38,302 nt of DNA, taken from Gammaproteobacteria bacterium (lineage in GTDB: Bacteria; Pseudomonadota; Gammaproteobacteria; Pseudomonadales; Pseudohongiellaceae). Within the stretch, counting starts at the first letter, position 1, and each line of letters begins with the position of its first letter. The position numbers and the translations under genes are program-made. Of the stretch, positions 8,879 to 16,569 are shown piece after piece. The DNA lies in contig JAJFKE010000055.1 in the NCBI GenBank assembly GCA_021773355.1, positions 1-38,302 of the forward strand, written 5' to 3'. The notes under the pieces are model-generated. The model did not search any database and was not told the origin of the DNA. It saw only the letters and a list, made by a program, of their open reading frames with translations.

Positions 8879-9481
8879 CTATTCAATCTGCCAACGCGCA
8901 AACAGGCGGCGTGCCTGACTCAATTGCTCTGTATTCATCCGTTCTTCTAGATTTTCCCGCAGGGCAGCGGCGTCAACATTTTCGTTGCTAATGGCCATGC
9001 TCGCCCAAGCGTGGGCTTGAACCGAATCCTTGTTAACGTGATCGCCATCGGCAAACATATTCGCCAACAACAAAGCCGCACTGGGATGGCCGGCTTTGGC
9101 GGCTTTGCCAAACATTTCAACCGCCTTGTCCTTGTCCGTGCCAGTACCGTCGCCTGAATAGTACAGACTACCGAGGTTAAACTGCGCCGCCACGTGACCC
9201 TGCTGCGCCGCCGCTTCTGTCCACCTGAAGGCCTCTGCCATGTCCACTTCCACGCCTTGACCCGTAAAATACAAAATCGCCAGATTGTATTGGGCCAGAT
9301 CCAAGCCTTCCTCTGCCGCAATAGTAAATTCGTGTAATGCCGTTTTGAAGTCGCCTTTAAAGGCGGCATTTATGCCATCTTCATAGTCGGCGAGCAGCAT
9401 GGGAGAGAAAGCCAGCAGCAGGGCGCAAAGGACTCCTCTGGCTGAGGCCGCAACTGAAACTATTTCTTTGATTTTGCTCAT
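8879..9481 (-). CDS. Exported Sel1-repeat (TPR-like) protein
   Basis: 200 aa from ATG 9481, chosen because it gives a proper signal peptide (MSKIKEIVS.. hydrophobic stretch, cut near LLA before DYEDG); a longer frame to 9541 exists. Three to four Sel1-type repeats are visible: 'AQYNLAILYFTGQGVEVD', 'AQFNLGSLYYSGDGTGTD' and 'SAALLLANMFADGDHVNKD', each about 36 residues. Sel1 proteins are periplasmic scaffolds for protein-protein contact. The gene stands alone, upstream of the tRNA region on the opposite strand. Confidence 0.88.
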   Translation of the reverse strand: MSKIKEIVSVAASARGVLCALLLAFSPMLLADYEDGINAAFKGDFKTALHEFTIAAEEGLDLAQYNLAILYFTGQGVEVDMAEAFRWTEAAAQQGHVAAQFNLGSLYYSGDGTGTDKDKAVEMFGKAAKAGHPSAALLLANMFADGDHVNKDSVQAHAWASMAISNENVDAAALRENLEERMNTEQLSQARRLFARWQIE

Positions 9482-9570
9482 AGCCTCTATGGTATTACAG
9501 CTATTCCATGGATAAAACATTGTTGCGACAACAAGAACCATTTATGTCTATGAAAAATCACCGATTTCGC

Positions 9571-9576
9571 TATAAT
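9571..9576 (+). promoter_or_regulatory. Probable -10 element of the tRNA-Arg promoter
   Basis: A perfect TATAAT followed by the GC-rich stretch ACCGCCCTC and, 15 bases on, the first tRNA-like 5' end. A GC-rich discriminator is usual at stable-RNA promoters under stringent control. No convincing -35 hexamer at normal spacing was identified. Confidence 0.55.
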
Positions 9577-9591
9577 ACCGCCCTCTTTACG

Positions 9592-9618
9592 CGGCCGTAG
9601 CTCAGCTGGATAGAGTAG
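9592..9618 (+). pseudogene. Truncated tRNA 5' half upstream of tRNA-Arg
   Basis: GCGGCCG-TAGCTCAGCTGGATAGAGTA matches the acceptor-to-D-arm part of the intact tRNA-Arg 65 bp downstream except in the acceptor bases. Beyond 9618 no anticodon arm, T arm or 3' acceptor complement follows. It is where the transcript from the TATAAT should begin, so the tRNA operon appears to have lost most of its first member. Confidence 0.6.
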
Positions 9619-9682
9619 GGCCACTCACTAGGATGAGAATCTAGAGAGTAAAAACAGAACAATTTAAAAGATTACGCATTAC

Positions 9683-9759
9683 GCACCCGTAGCTCAGCTG
9701 GATAGAGTACCTGGCTACGAACTAGGGGGTCGCACGTTCGAATCGTGCCGGGTGCGCCA
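9683..9759 (+). tRNA. tRNA-Arg (ACG anticodon)
   Basis: 77 nt including CCA. Acceptor GCACCCG/CGGGTGC, D-arm GCTC..GAGT, anticodon stem CCTGG/CTAGG (one G-U pair) with loop CTACGAA (anticodon ACG, reading CGU/CGC/CGA after inosine change), T-arm GCACG-TTCGAAT-CGTGC. The integrase gene starts its 3' end about 185 bp downstream, and a 24-bp copy of 9715-9738 recurs at 18632. This tRNA is therefore the probable attachment site of the island. Confidence 0.97.
9715..9738 (+). repeat. Probable attL core inside tRNA-Arg
   Basis: The 24 bases covering anticodon loop, stem, variable loop and the start of the T arm (CTACGAAC...CGCACGTT) are identical to 18632-18655. Direct repeats of a tRNA segment bracketing a tyrosine integrase are the standard mark of an integrated element. 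Confidence 0.75.
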
Positions 9760-9766
9760 AACAATC

Positions 9767-9790
9767 AAGCCCGCTTTTGCGGGCTTTTTT
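9767..9790 (+). terminator. Rho-independent terminator after tRNA-Arg
   Basis: AAGCCCGC-TTTT-GCGGGCTT followed by a T run (TTTTTTGTTTG). The 8-bp perfect stem begins 8 bases after the tRNA CCA and should end the tRNA transcript. Confidence 0.9.
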
Positions 9791-9823
9791 GTTTGTCTCT
9801 CCCTGCCGATTAAACGTGCCCGT

Positions 9824-9908
9824 TCGAAAGGAGCGAAGCTCCGCAGACCGCGGTACGCGGCCCCGCAGGGGTGAGTAATTGAGCTAAGCTCAATTGCGAA
9901 TCAATCGT
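9824..9908 (+). repeat. Hairpin-array repeat, copy A (one unit)
   Basis: After a tRNA-like GTTCGAA come four adjacent perfect hairpins with 3-base loops: GGAGC-GAA-GCTCC (9830-9842), CCGCG-GTA-CGCGG (9848-9860), CCCC-GCA-GGGG (9861-9871) and AATTGAGC-TAA-GCTCAATT (9877-9895). It closes with GCGAATCAATCGTGCC, which resembles the 3' half of a tRNA-Arg T arm. No coding potential. The same four-hairpin layout recurs at 18652 and 24571 with different stem bases that still pair. Function is unknown; candidates are a structured RNA, a ssDNA-acting recombination site, or a REP-like mobile repeat. Confidence 0.8.
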
Positions 9909-9944
9909 GCCCTGCACCCTCTCATTCGTAAGCCAATCAAGCAG

Positions 9945-11012
9945 TTACTTCACCAAATGAAGTGCTGCTTTTTTTGTGCCTTTTTGTGGTGTGGTAAAAA
10001 GTGTGCCATCTGCATTTCCAACCCCCTTTTCAGCACAAATATTGTCGGCAAAAAGAGATAAATGTTCAGAGGATAAGTGTGCATACCGCTGCACCATCTT
10101 AATCTCGGACCAACCACCTAGTTCCTGTAACACACTAATCGGTGTCCCATTTTGCACATGCCAACTTGCCCAGGTATGCCGTAAATCATGCCAGCGAAAA
10201 TGAGTAATACCTGCTTTGACTAATCCCTTTCGCCAAGCCTTGGTGTTCACTTGCGTTACTTTTTTACCGTGATAAGTAAAACAGTAAACAGAATGTTTCC
10301 CAAGTTGTTCACGAAGCACAGCTATCGCTTCGCTATTTAGCGGCACGCCAATCGGACGTCCTGTTTTGGATTGATCCCCGTGTATCCAGGAAACTTGTCG
10401 GGCTAAATCAACTTGTGACCATTCAAGCCCAGTCACGTTATTGCGTCTTAGCCCAGTCGCTAATGAAAACGCCACCATGGAACGCAAATGTTCAGGAAGA
10501 GAATGCAAAAGCCTGCTCGCTTCTGCTTTCGTAATCCACCTGATGCGCGCATTTTGGGTTTTCAGTAGGCGTACACGCGGTACACGATCAATCCATTCCC
10601 ACTCATGTAAGGCAGTATTTAAAATTACCCTGACGACTTCTAACATCTTATTGACGGTAGCAGGTTTCACTCCCGTCTTTACTTTCGTCTGGGTAATCTT
10701 ATCGATCACTTCGCGGTTAATCTCATCCAGATAGAGTTTACCCAAATACGGGTCAACCCATTTAATCTGATCGAGAGCATCCTGCTTGGATCGACGTTCG
10801 GTTTCCTTAAACCACTTTACTGCCGCTTCCTTCCAGGTTCGTCGTGGCTTCTCTCCTAATCTGAGAATGCGCCAGTAACGAGCTTTCAGGGTGTCAGCAA
10901 ACTCTTGCGCCTGCTGCTTATCTACCGTTTTAGTAGACTGTCGTACTCGTCTTCCGTCGGGTGCGGTAAATTGGCACCACCAGTAGGACGAGGTTGGTCG
11001 TTTGTACAACAT
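9945..11012 (-). CDS. Tyrosine-type site-specific integrase
   Basis: 355 aa phage/island integrase. The N-terminal half (about 60-145) is the SAM-like DNA-binding domain. The catalytic domain shows Arg189 ('ATGLRRNN'), Lys216 ('DQSKTGRPI'), His275 and Arg278 ('WHDLRHTW'), Trp301 in place of the second His (common), and the nucleophile Tyr310 ('VQRYAHLS'). It lies directly downstream of tRNA-Arg, pointing towards it, as usual for elements using the tRNA as att site. Its start lies within the 3' end of the HTH/excisionase-like gene (91-bp overlap), so the two are probably expressed together. It should catalyse integration between the 24-bp repeats. Confidence 0.95.
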   Translation of the reverse strand: MLYKRPTSSYWWCQFTAPDGRRVRQSTKTVDKQQAQEFADTLKARYWRILRLGEKPRRTWKEAAVKWFKETERRSKQDALDQIKWVDPYLGKLYLDEINREVIDKITQTKVKTGVKPATVNKMLEVVRVILNTALHEWEWIDRVPRVRLLKTQNARIRWITKAEASRLLHSLPEHLRSMVAFSLATGLRRNNVTGLEWSQVDLARQVSWIHGDQSKTGRPIGVPLNSEAIAVLREQLGKHSVYCFTYHGKKVTQVNTKAWRKGLVKAGITHFRWHDLRHTWASWHVQNGTPISVLQELGGWSEIKMVQRYAHLSSEHLSLFADNICAEKGVGNADGTLFTTPQKGTKKAALHLVK

Positions 11013-11227
11013 AGGCTTTCTCCTAAATGTTGGACTTGCGACCTTGGTCGACTAGTAGAGTAGTGGGATCGGAGGCAGGAAACAAGATCGTCCTTGAGAA
11101 AGACCCAGCGCTTGCCCAGCTTTGCGCCTGGAATAAGCCCAGCGACTGCCTTTTCCCTAAGAGTCTGCCAGTGCATCTTAAGGAAATCAGCCGCTTCATA
11201 GAGGTCCAATGTTTCATGCTCACTCAT
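10922..11227 (-). CDS. Excisionase/AlpA-like helix-turn-helix protein
   Basis: 101 aa. Residues 7-52 ('LYEAADFLKMHWQTLREKAV' then 'GLIPGAKLGKRWVFLKDDLV') form the MerR-like winged HTH of the excisionase/AlpA group. The tail is polar and without a known domain. The gene overlaps the integrase start by 91 bp, a usual arrangement for recombination directionality factors. A role in excision or in control of the integrase is inferred from family and position. The long overlap leaves a small doubt about the C-terminal end. Confidence 0.78.
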   Translation of the reverse strand: MSEHETLDLYEAADFLKMHWQTLREKAVAGLIPGAKLGKRWVFLKDDLVSCLRSHYSTSRPRSQVQHLGESLCCTNDQPRPTGGANLPHPTEDEYDSLLKR

Positions 11228-11231
11228 CGCC

Positions 11232-11774
11232 TTACTTGGCCTCTTTCTCCTGATCCAGCCCTAATTCCTCGGCTTTTTGGACTGTTTTAGGAAAGTCATT
11301 TTCAGAGAGCATTGAATCAACGATTTTTTCCATCTCTGAGGCGCTGCCTTTTAGGGCGCTTCCAAGCTCATCCATAGCAGTCATAAGAACTTCAAACTGC
11401 TCAGAGCTGAGTTTTTGTTGAACCATACTGATCAACAGTTCGGACATTTTTTCTCGCACAGGTTTATCCAGTGTCAGAAAACAAATGGACATACGTGCCA
11501 CTAATAACTGTTGGTCATCGGTGGCGAGAACATGCTCTGGTTTACCGGAATCAAGAAAGGTTTCTGAGCCGCTTAATAGATAATTGGGGGTAACATTCAA
11601 CGCATTGGAAAGCTTAATAAGCTCAATTCCGCCGGGTACTGTTCCGGCTGTTTCGTAATGTACAATCGCACTGCGACTAATTTCTGCCATTTTGGCCAAC
11701 TCAGTCTGTGTAAGCCCCTGTTCATCACGGGCTTTTTTAAGCCGTTCGGCAATTTTGGCTTTATGGGATTTCAT
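11232..11774 (-). CDS. XRE-family transcriptional regulator
   Basis: 180 aa with a classic lambda-repressor-type HTH at 8-65 ('GLTQTELAKMAEISRSAIVH' then 'YETAGTVPGGIELIKLSNAL'). The C-terminal 100 residues are helical and acidic, with no peptidase motif, so it is not a LexA-type self-cleaving repressor. A good GGAGAA ribosome-binding site precedes ATG 11774. It sits 4 bp upstream of the excisionase-like gene and probably heads or shares its transcript. It is a candidate for binding the GTTTAAC palindromes at 12466-12507 and silencing the island. Confidence 0.87.
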   Translation of the reverse strand: MKSHKAKIAERLKKARDEQGLTQTELAKMAEISRSAIVHYETAGTVPGGIELIKLSNALNVTPNYLLSGSETFLDSGKPEHVLATDDQQLLVARMSICFLTLDKPVREKMSELLISMVQQKLSSEQFEVLMTAMDELGSALKGSASEMEKIVDSMLSENDFPKTVQKAEELGLDQEKEAK

Positions 11775-11791
11775 TTATTTCTCCAATGGAT

Positions 11792-12337
11792 TTAACGATA
11801 TAAACGCTGATTAACGATTGCGCCATTAGTCGTTTTTTCTGGTTGCATGTCTTCAGCAAATTCATCACCAACGAGATCATCTAATCCCCTCAGGTACCGC
11901 AGATGGCAATAGTTATAAGCCAATAGCTCCAAGATTTTATTGGCAGCTTCAGGTTTCATCTCCTCTGAAAACCAATGTAGACCAGCAATTTCTTTTGCTT
12001 TGGATTGAATGTAATCATCATTACGGTTTACCTGAGCGAGTGCCTTATTCGCCTTTTTTGTAGAAATTTGGTTTGGAACATCAATTCCACTCATTACCCT
12101 GGATTGGGGATGAGGTGGTTTTTTCACTGCTGGCCGTTCAGGAAAAACGTATCCCTGAGATTCAAAATGCTTTTTTAGCGTAACCTGCTCTTTTTCAGTG
12201 AAAATGTAGCGCTTTACTTCAAATAAAGCATATTTTGTACGGTGCATACCAATTGCCCCAGAAACCTTACTCTGGGACAGATAGAGAGAGGTTCTAGCTC
12301 TCCTGGCTTCTTCTGGTGTAATTAAACTATTGTTCAT
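11792..12337 (-). CDS. Unknown island protein with HTH-like N-terminus
   Basis: 181 aa from ATG 12337 (an in-frame TTG lies at 12343). Residues about 6-62 ('PEEARRARTSLYLSQSKVSG' then 'AIGMHRTKYALFEVKRYIFT') have the length and helix pattern of an XRE HTH but with weak consensus. The middle is basic and proline-rich; the end is helical. It is the first gene of the leftward island operon, 17 bp before the XRE gene. It is probably a second regulator or an antirepressor-like partner; no family name can be given. Confidence 0.7.
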   Translation of the reverse strand: MNNSLITPEEARRARTSLYLSQSKVSGAIGMHRTKYALFEVKRYIFTEKEQVTLKKHFESQGYVFPERPAVKKPPHPQSRVMSGIDVPNQISTKKANKALAQVNRNDDYIQSKAKEIAGLHWFSEEMKPEAANKILELLAYNYCHLRYLRGLDDLVGDEFAEDMQPEKTTNGAIVNQRLYR

Positions 12338-12874
12338 AATCAAAACAAATGTATTAAATTTGAATATGTTCGAATACTAATCATTTGATCGTAATAAAGT
12401 CAACAAGCAAAGATGAATTTAATTGAAAAGGAGGGAATTGAGGATTAAAAGCTGCTAAACGGTTTGTTTAACATCTTGTTAAACGTGAGTTAAATTACTG
12501 TTTAACTGAACATATTGGGTGCAATGAGATCTTGGGATTCAGTGGTCGTGGATTCAGATCCCGACATGCAAGAAAATTTAGTACTTAGCTTCACGAAAAT
12601 TGCAGTTTGGGTGATTCTTGAGTCATGCAATTTAAGCCGCTATTTGGTGCAAAAACTGCCAAAGGCTAAAACGAATTAAAGGTTACAAATTCTTGCGTTG
12701 TCCCGATCCCTCCAAGGAAAGAAGGTCAAATATTTCCATTTGTCCAGTTTTGTCTCTAAACTCAATTCCCACAAAGTCCAAGAGAAAGCGAAATCTTTTT
12801 GTGGGATAGAAAAGTCTAAATCAATACTTCTATTGCTAAGAATTCAATCTTGTGTTGTTTAAGTAATCTCAAAG
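12338..12874. other. Island control region between leftward operon and KAP gene
   Basis: A 537-bp AT-rich stretch with no credible gene. It must hold the promoters of the leftward regulator/integrase operon and the rightward KAP gene. Apart from the GTTTAAC palindrome pair I see no firm element. Confidence 0.6.
12466..12507. promoter_or_regulatory. Paired GTTTAAC palindromes, probable operator
   Basis: Two neighbouring inverted repeats: GTTTAAC-ATCTT-GTTAAAC (12466-12484, perfect 7-bp arms) and AGTTAAA-TTACTG-TTTAACT (12488-12507, perfect 7-bp arms). All four half-sites share TTTAAC. Centres are about 22 bp apart, two helical turns, fitting cooperative binding of a dimeric HTH repressor. They lie between the divergent regulator operon and the KAP gene. 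Confidence 0.65.
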
Positions 12875-14968
12875 ATGGCGAATAAGAACCTGCAGGATAC
12901 CAGGACTCAAATGGTCAAGTACAAAGGTGATAATCCAATAGAGGGTAAAGCAGAGGATACTCTAGGGAGAGACAAGAGTGCCGCATCTTTTGCACACCAA
13001 GTTGAAACTCTCGATGCGTCAAAAGGGGCGGTAGTTGGAGTGCTTGGGCCTTGGGGATCAGGGAAAACGTCCTTTATCAACCTCGCCAAATTACACTTGG
13101 AAAAGTCTAATTTAAAAATGCTGGAATTTAATCCCTGGATGTTTAGCGGTACTCAGCAGCTAGTTGATACATTCTTTCATGAAATTTCTGCGCAATTACA
13201 ACTAACTGATGGTCTTAGCGATATTGCCAGTATCCTTGCTGAGTACGGGGAGGCTTTTTCAGGAATGAATTGGCTCCCTATGATAGGACCTTTAATTGAA
13301 AAAGGGGTCGGAACAACCAAATTCATTGCTGAAATGCTAGAACGCAGTAAGGGCGGAATACTGGATCATAAAGCTCGGGTTGAAACTGCGCTGGAACAAT
13401 TAGATGAATCTATCGTAATTGTGATAGACGATCTGGATCGGCTATCTACATTTGAAATCAGAGATATTTTTAAACTTGTGCGTCTAACTGCCAATTTTCC
13501 AAATGTCATTTACATCTTGGCCTTTGATAGAGAGCGCGTCGAGGATGCCCTGCAGGAGGATAATATTCCGGGCAGGGCATTCTTAGAAAAAATAATTCAA
13601 GTAGTTGTGGATATTCCATTTATCCCTGAAAGTGTTCTCAATGCACAGATATTTTCGGCTCTAGATGAATCGCTTAACGATATTGATACGAAAAGGGAGC
13701 TTAATCAAGAGCACTGGCCGGATATATTTTTCGAAATAATTCGTCCACATATATCAAATGTTCGTGATATCAGAAGGTATGCTTTAGGGGTTCACGGGAC
13801 TGTGAATAATTTGGGAGACCAAGTCGCGCTTGAAGACATTCTTGGTTTAGAAGCTATTCGAATTTTTCTTCCCGACGTACATATCCAGCTTCAGGCCCTT
13901 GTCGATACTCTGACCTCAACTGAACACAGGAGTAGTGAATATGAATCAGAGCGTCATAAGAAACTGATAACGGAATTTCTCGACTCAAATTCGGCAAATC
14001 AACAGATTATTAAAAATCTTATAACTCGATTGTTTCCAGCGGCGGAAAAATATATTGGAAGGACCCATTTCGGATCGAGCTGGGAATCAACTTGGTTAAA
14101 AGACCGGCGAGTCGCTCATAAAGACATATTAAGTCTGTATTTGGAGCGAATCGGCAATGCCAGCTTGGCCGCCTATCAAGAGTCAGAGATTCTTTTTAAT
14201 CGAATGACAGATATATCAGAATTCAACGAAATGCTTCAATCTATTAATAAAGAGCGACTACAGGACGTTATCGAAAATTTATGCAAACATGAGGATGACA
14301 TCACGCAGGATCGAGTAATTCCCGGAGTGGTCAGTCTGCTAAATATTATGCAGTATGTTCCGGAGCGCCAGGGCGACATGTTTTCCTATGGTCCAAAAAC
14401 AACCGTTGGTAGGGTTGTCTATAGGTTAATAAATTCAGTTGGTAATCCTTCCAGAACTAAAAAATTAGTTAGCCAAATATTGCCTCAAGTAGATACATTG
14501 GTCGGAAAATTGAAGCTTATCAATATTGTTGGACATCGCGAAGGGGCAGGACATAAGCTTGTTTCAAAAAAAGCGGCTAAAGCATTTGAGAGTGAGTGGA
14601 GGGATAAAGTAAGGCAGGCGAAACTAAATGAAATCCTTATCGAGCCCTCTCCATTGCAAGTGCTATATATTGTTAAGAAGGAGTCATTAGATACTGAACC
14701 GGAACTGAACTTATCGTCATCATACAAACTTACAAAGGTTCTGCTAGAAGATGCTTATCACGAGACTAAGAGTCAAACAATGGGAAGGAGGGCAGTTAGT
14801 CTATCGCCAGGATTGAATTGGGACATATTGGTCGAAGTCTATTCAGGGGAAGAAATTTTGGATAAGCGAATTAAAGCACTAAGAAAGAGAGGGATTTCAG
14901 AAATTGGAGACAAGCTGAAGTTAGCGGACCAATATGCTAAAGGACTCAAGCCCGACAAATTTGATTGA
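12875..14968 (+). CDS. KAP-family P-loop NTPase
   Basis: 697 aa. Walker A GPWGSGKTS is at 58-66, the KAP-typical 'EFNPW' at 84-88, Walker B 'VIVIDDLDRL' at 181-190, then 'FDRERVEDAL' and 'FLEKIIQ' (236-242), all hallmarks of KAP NTPases. No transmembrane segment is evident, unlike many KAP proteins. The C-terminal ~400 residues are helical and unnamed. The F-plasmid phage-exclusion protein PifA belongs to the same family and is of similar size, so a phage-defence role is reasonable here inside an integrated island beside a TIR gene. That role is inference. The single gene faces two small minus-strand genes. Confidence 0.88.
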   Translation: MANKNLQDTRTQMVKYKGDNPIEGKAEDTLGRDKSAASFAHQVETLDASKGAVVGVLGPWGSGKTSFINLAKLHLEKSNLKMLEFNPWMFSGTQQLVDTFFHEISAQLQLTDGLSDIASILAEYGEAFSGMNWLPMIGPLIEKGVGTTKFIAEMLERSKGGILDHKARVETALEQLDESIVIVIDDLDRLSTFEIRDIFKLVRLTANFPNVIYILAFDRERVEDALQEDNIPGRAFLEKIIQVVVDIPFIPESVLNAQIFSALDESLNDIDTKRELNQEHWPDIFFEIIRPHISNVRDIRRYALGVHGTVNNLGDQVALEDILGLEAIRIFLPDVHIQLQALVDTLTSTEHRSSEYESERHKKLITEFLDSNSANQQIIKNLITRLFPAAEKYIGRTHFGSSWESTWLKDRRVAHKDILSLYLERIGNASLAAYQESEILFNRMTDISEFNEMLQSINKERLQDVIENLCKHEDDITQDRVIPGVVSLLNIMQYVPERQGDMFSYGPKTTVGRVVYRLINSVGNPSRTKKLVSQILPQVDTLVGKLKLINIVGHREGAGHKLVSKKAAKAFESEWRDKVRQAKLNEILIEPSPLQVLYIVKKESLDTEPELNLSSSYKLTKVLLEDAYHETKSQTMGRRAVSLSPGLNWDILVEVYSGEEILDKRIKALRKRGISEIGDKLKLADQYAKGLKPDKFD

Positions 14969-14989
14969 AGAATATTTTGGACTAACCAT

Positions 14990-15250
14990 TTAAGTGTCGC
15001 TCAACGCTACTGAAAAGACTTCATCAATAATATCGTCAAACTTTCCTGACATATATTCCTCTTCCGTTAATAGAGAGGTGTAGTCTTTCTCAACTGCTCC
15101 TTCTGGTAATTCAAATGGGTATCCATTAATTGCCATTGCCATATCAAACCTTAACTTGCTCCCGCCAACGGTCATCTCATCAAAAGTTTGTGTTTCTAGG
15201 CGCTTGGCTAGTCGTTCTTCTAAGGCCCTTTTAAATTCTTGTTTATCCAT
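14990..15250 (-). CDS. Small acidic protein of unknown function
   Basis: 86 aa, mostly helical start (MDKQEFKRALEERLAKRLE) and a strongly acidic C-terminus. A strong AAGGAG ribosome-binding site precedes ATG 15250, so it is probably a real gene. It is 46 bp downstream of the coiled-coil gene in the same direction and convergent with the KAP gene (21 bp between stops). No family recognised. Small acidic proteins beside defence genes are sometimes antitoxins or inhibitors, but nothing here proves that. Confidence 0.7.
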   Translation of the reverse strand: MDKQEFKRALEERLAKRLETQTFDEMTVGGSKLRFDMAMAINGYPFELPEGAVEKDYTSLLTEEEYMSGKFDDIIDEVFSVALSDT

Positions 15251-15296
15251 TTTTCTCCTTTGTGAATTAGTCTAATTTTGATGTGCTTTCGGCACC

Positions 15297-15695
15297 TTAA
15301 TGGATGCCTTCCATCTCGCTTGCCACAAATTGGCCTGCTACAGGAAGCCCCATTTTGATCATAAGCATCAGTTTTATGTCTACAAGCTTATTTTGTTCCG
15401 ATACTAGTTCGCTGTATTCGTCATCAAGCACGAAACTTTGTTCTTTAAGATCAACGTACTCTGAATCCTTGTGCAGTCTCAGGGTTAACTCTGCTTCTCT
15501 CATTCTTTCATTAGAAAATTTGAGTTTTTGTTTTTCGTCTTTATTAGAACCAATTTCGACGATATATCCAGAACGGATTACATTCATCTTTCCGTGTAGC
15601 CGCTGTTTCTTCCGAGAATGCTTACTAATCTCAGATTCCGTTTTCTGAATGGACTCTAGAATCGAAAGATATTCTTGTTCTAGATTTTTATCCAT
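15297..15695 (-). CDS. Small coiled-coil protein of unknown function
   Basis: 132 aa. Residues 1-60 and 75-115 show heptad-like Leu/Ile/Val spacing with many charged residues, indicating two antiparallel or paired coiled coils; a short basic patch (SRKKQRLHGK) lies near 28-37. No membrane segment or signal. An AGGGA motif precedes ATG 15695. It is 82 bp downstream of the truncated TIR gene and 46 bp upstream of the 86-aa gene, in the same direction, so a TIR - coiled-coil - acidic protein operon is likely. Function unknown. Confidence 0.68.
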   Translation of the reverse strand: MDKNLEQEYLSILESIQKTESEISKHSRKKQRLHGKMNVIRSGYIVEIGSNKDEKQKLKFSNERMREAELTLRLHKDSEYVDLKEQSFVLDDEYSELVSEQNKLVDIKLMLMIKMGLPVAGQFVASEMEGIH

Positions 15696-15777
15696 CGGTT
15701 TTCCCTACTTATGCATTGCACATAACGCGCCGTTTAATTGTTCGCTATGTTTCGCTAGTCACTGCATACATACATTT

Positions 15778-16488
15778 TTACAACAACCCGTTATCGACTG
15801 CGTATTTTCTGCCTTTATCATCAATTCCATATTTAGCCCCATCAACCATGGAAAGTACTTTATAAATATAATTCTCTTCGTAGAGTTTGCTCAAATGAAA
15901 TTTTGTTAGAGAAATATGCTCGCCTATTGACTGGGATATTGCATCGGGAGATAAGTTTTCTCTTCCATCGTGAGATATAAGCAGTGAAATTATCTTTATT
16001 TCTATTTCATTGAAATCGGATGGTATTGACCTTGTTTGAGGCTCTTCTTGAGTGACGTTTTTTGAGACCTCCAAATCATTAATGCTTTTATCAAGATAAG
16101 GCCAACAGACCTTAAAATTACGTGCCAATTGCTCTTCATCTATGGGTGTTTGGGAAGCTTTATTTATGCTTCTTACGAGATGTAATACGTCACTTTCATT
16201 AAATTCAGTAACCTGGAATTGTGAAAGTGGACCAGTTACGTCGCTTTTTGAAATCCCAATACTCAAGGGAGCAACTTTCCCGAATTCTAAAGATTTAGAT
16301 ACTGCCCCCGCTTCAAAATTTAGCCAAGGCTCATGCATGTTCCCGGGCACCAAACAAAATATCCCAAAATTTGATTTTTCTAGTTCTGTTCCGATTTCAT
16401 TTACCCACCTTGAGCCTTTATCGATATCCAAAGATGAAACCCAAGCAGATGCAAGGGAAAATATGGTGTCAGGTCTCCATTTGCACAC
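15778..16488 (-). pseudogene. TIR-domain protein with winged-helix C-terminus, 5'-truncated
   Basis: The open frame of 236 codons holds most of a TIR-like domain: 'AWVSSLDIDKGSRWVNEIG', 'SNFGIFCLVPGNMHEPWLNF' and 'EAGAVSKS'; Glu59 in NFEAGA is the expected NADase glutamate. Residues 158-236 look like a winged HTH. The first ~35-40 residues of the domain (the FISWSG-type strand) are missing: upstream of 'SLASAW' the reading frame enters a repeat (16468-16569) and meets a TGA a few codons beyond the GTG at 16488. The gene was probably beheaded by that repeat and may be inactive, though the GTG could still start a shortened protein. Confidence 0.7.
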
Positions 16489-16569
16489 CCAGGTAGCTAT
16501 TCATTTTACCAAGATTACGCACAGTTATTGAGAGTACTACAAGGGTTAGGTCGAATCCCTAATATGGAA
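16468..16569. repeat. Dispersed ~100-bp repeat, copy 1 (IS/REP-like)
   Basis: Starts GTCAGGTCTCCAT and ends GTCGAATCCCTAATATGGA. It aligns along its length with 24456-24558, with about three quarters of positions the same. It contains CAGTTATTGA and AGGTCGAATCCC. The GTCAGGTCTCC end resembles ends seen at REP/RAYT (IS200-like) repeats. It truncates the TIR gene. No coding capacity. Confidence 0.65.

Noticed and set aside
9824..9908. Hairpin arrays as a CRISPR array
   Set aside because: Units lie tandemly without unique spacers and repeats are not identical; no cas gene in the window.
10441..10734. 97-codon plus-strand frame opposite the integrase
   Set aside because: Complementary-frame shadow of a well-supported integrase.
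15720..15777. TAACGCGCCGTTTAATTG as an integron attC site
   Set aside because: Core GTTRRRY pattern is not met and no integron integrase (IntI-type) is present; the integrase here lacks features I could tie to IntI.
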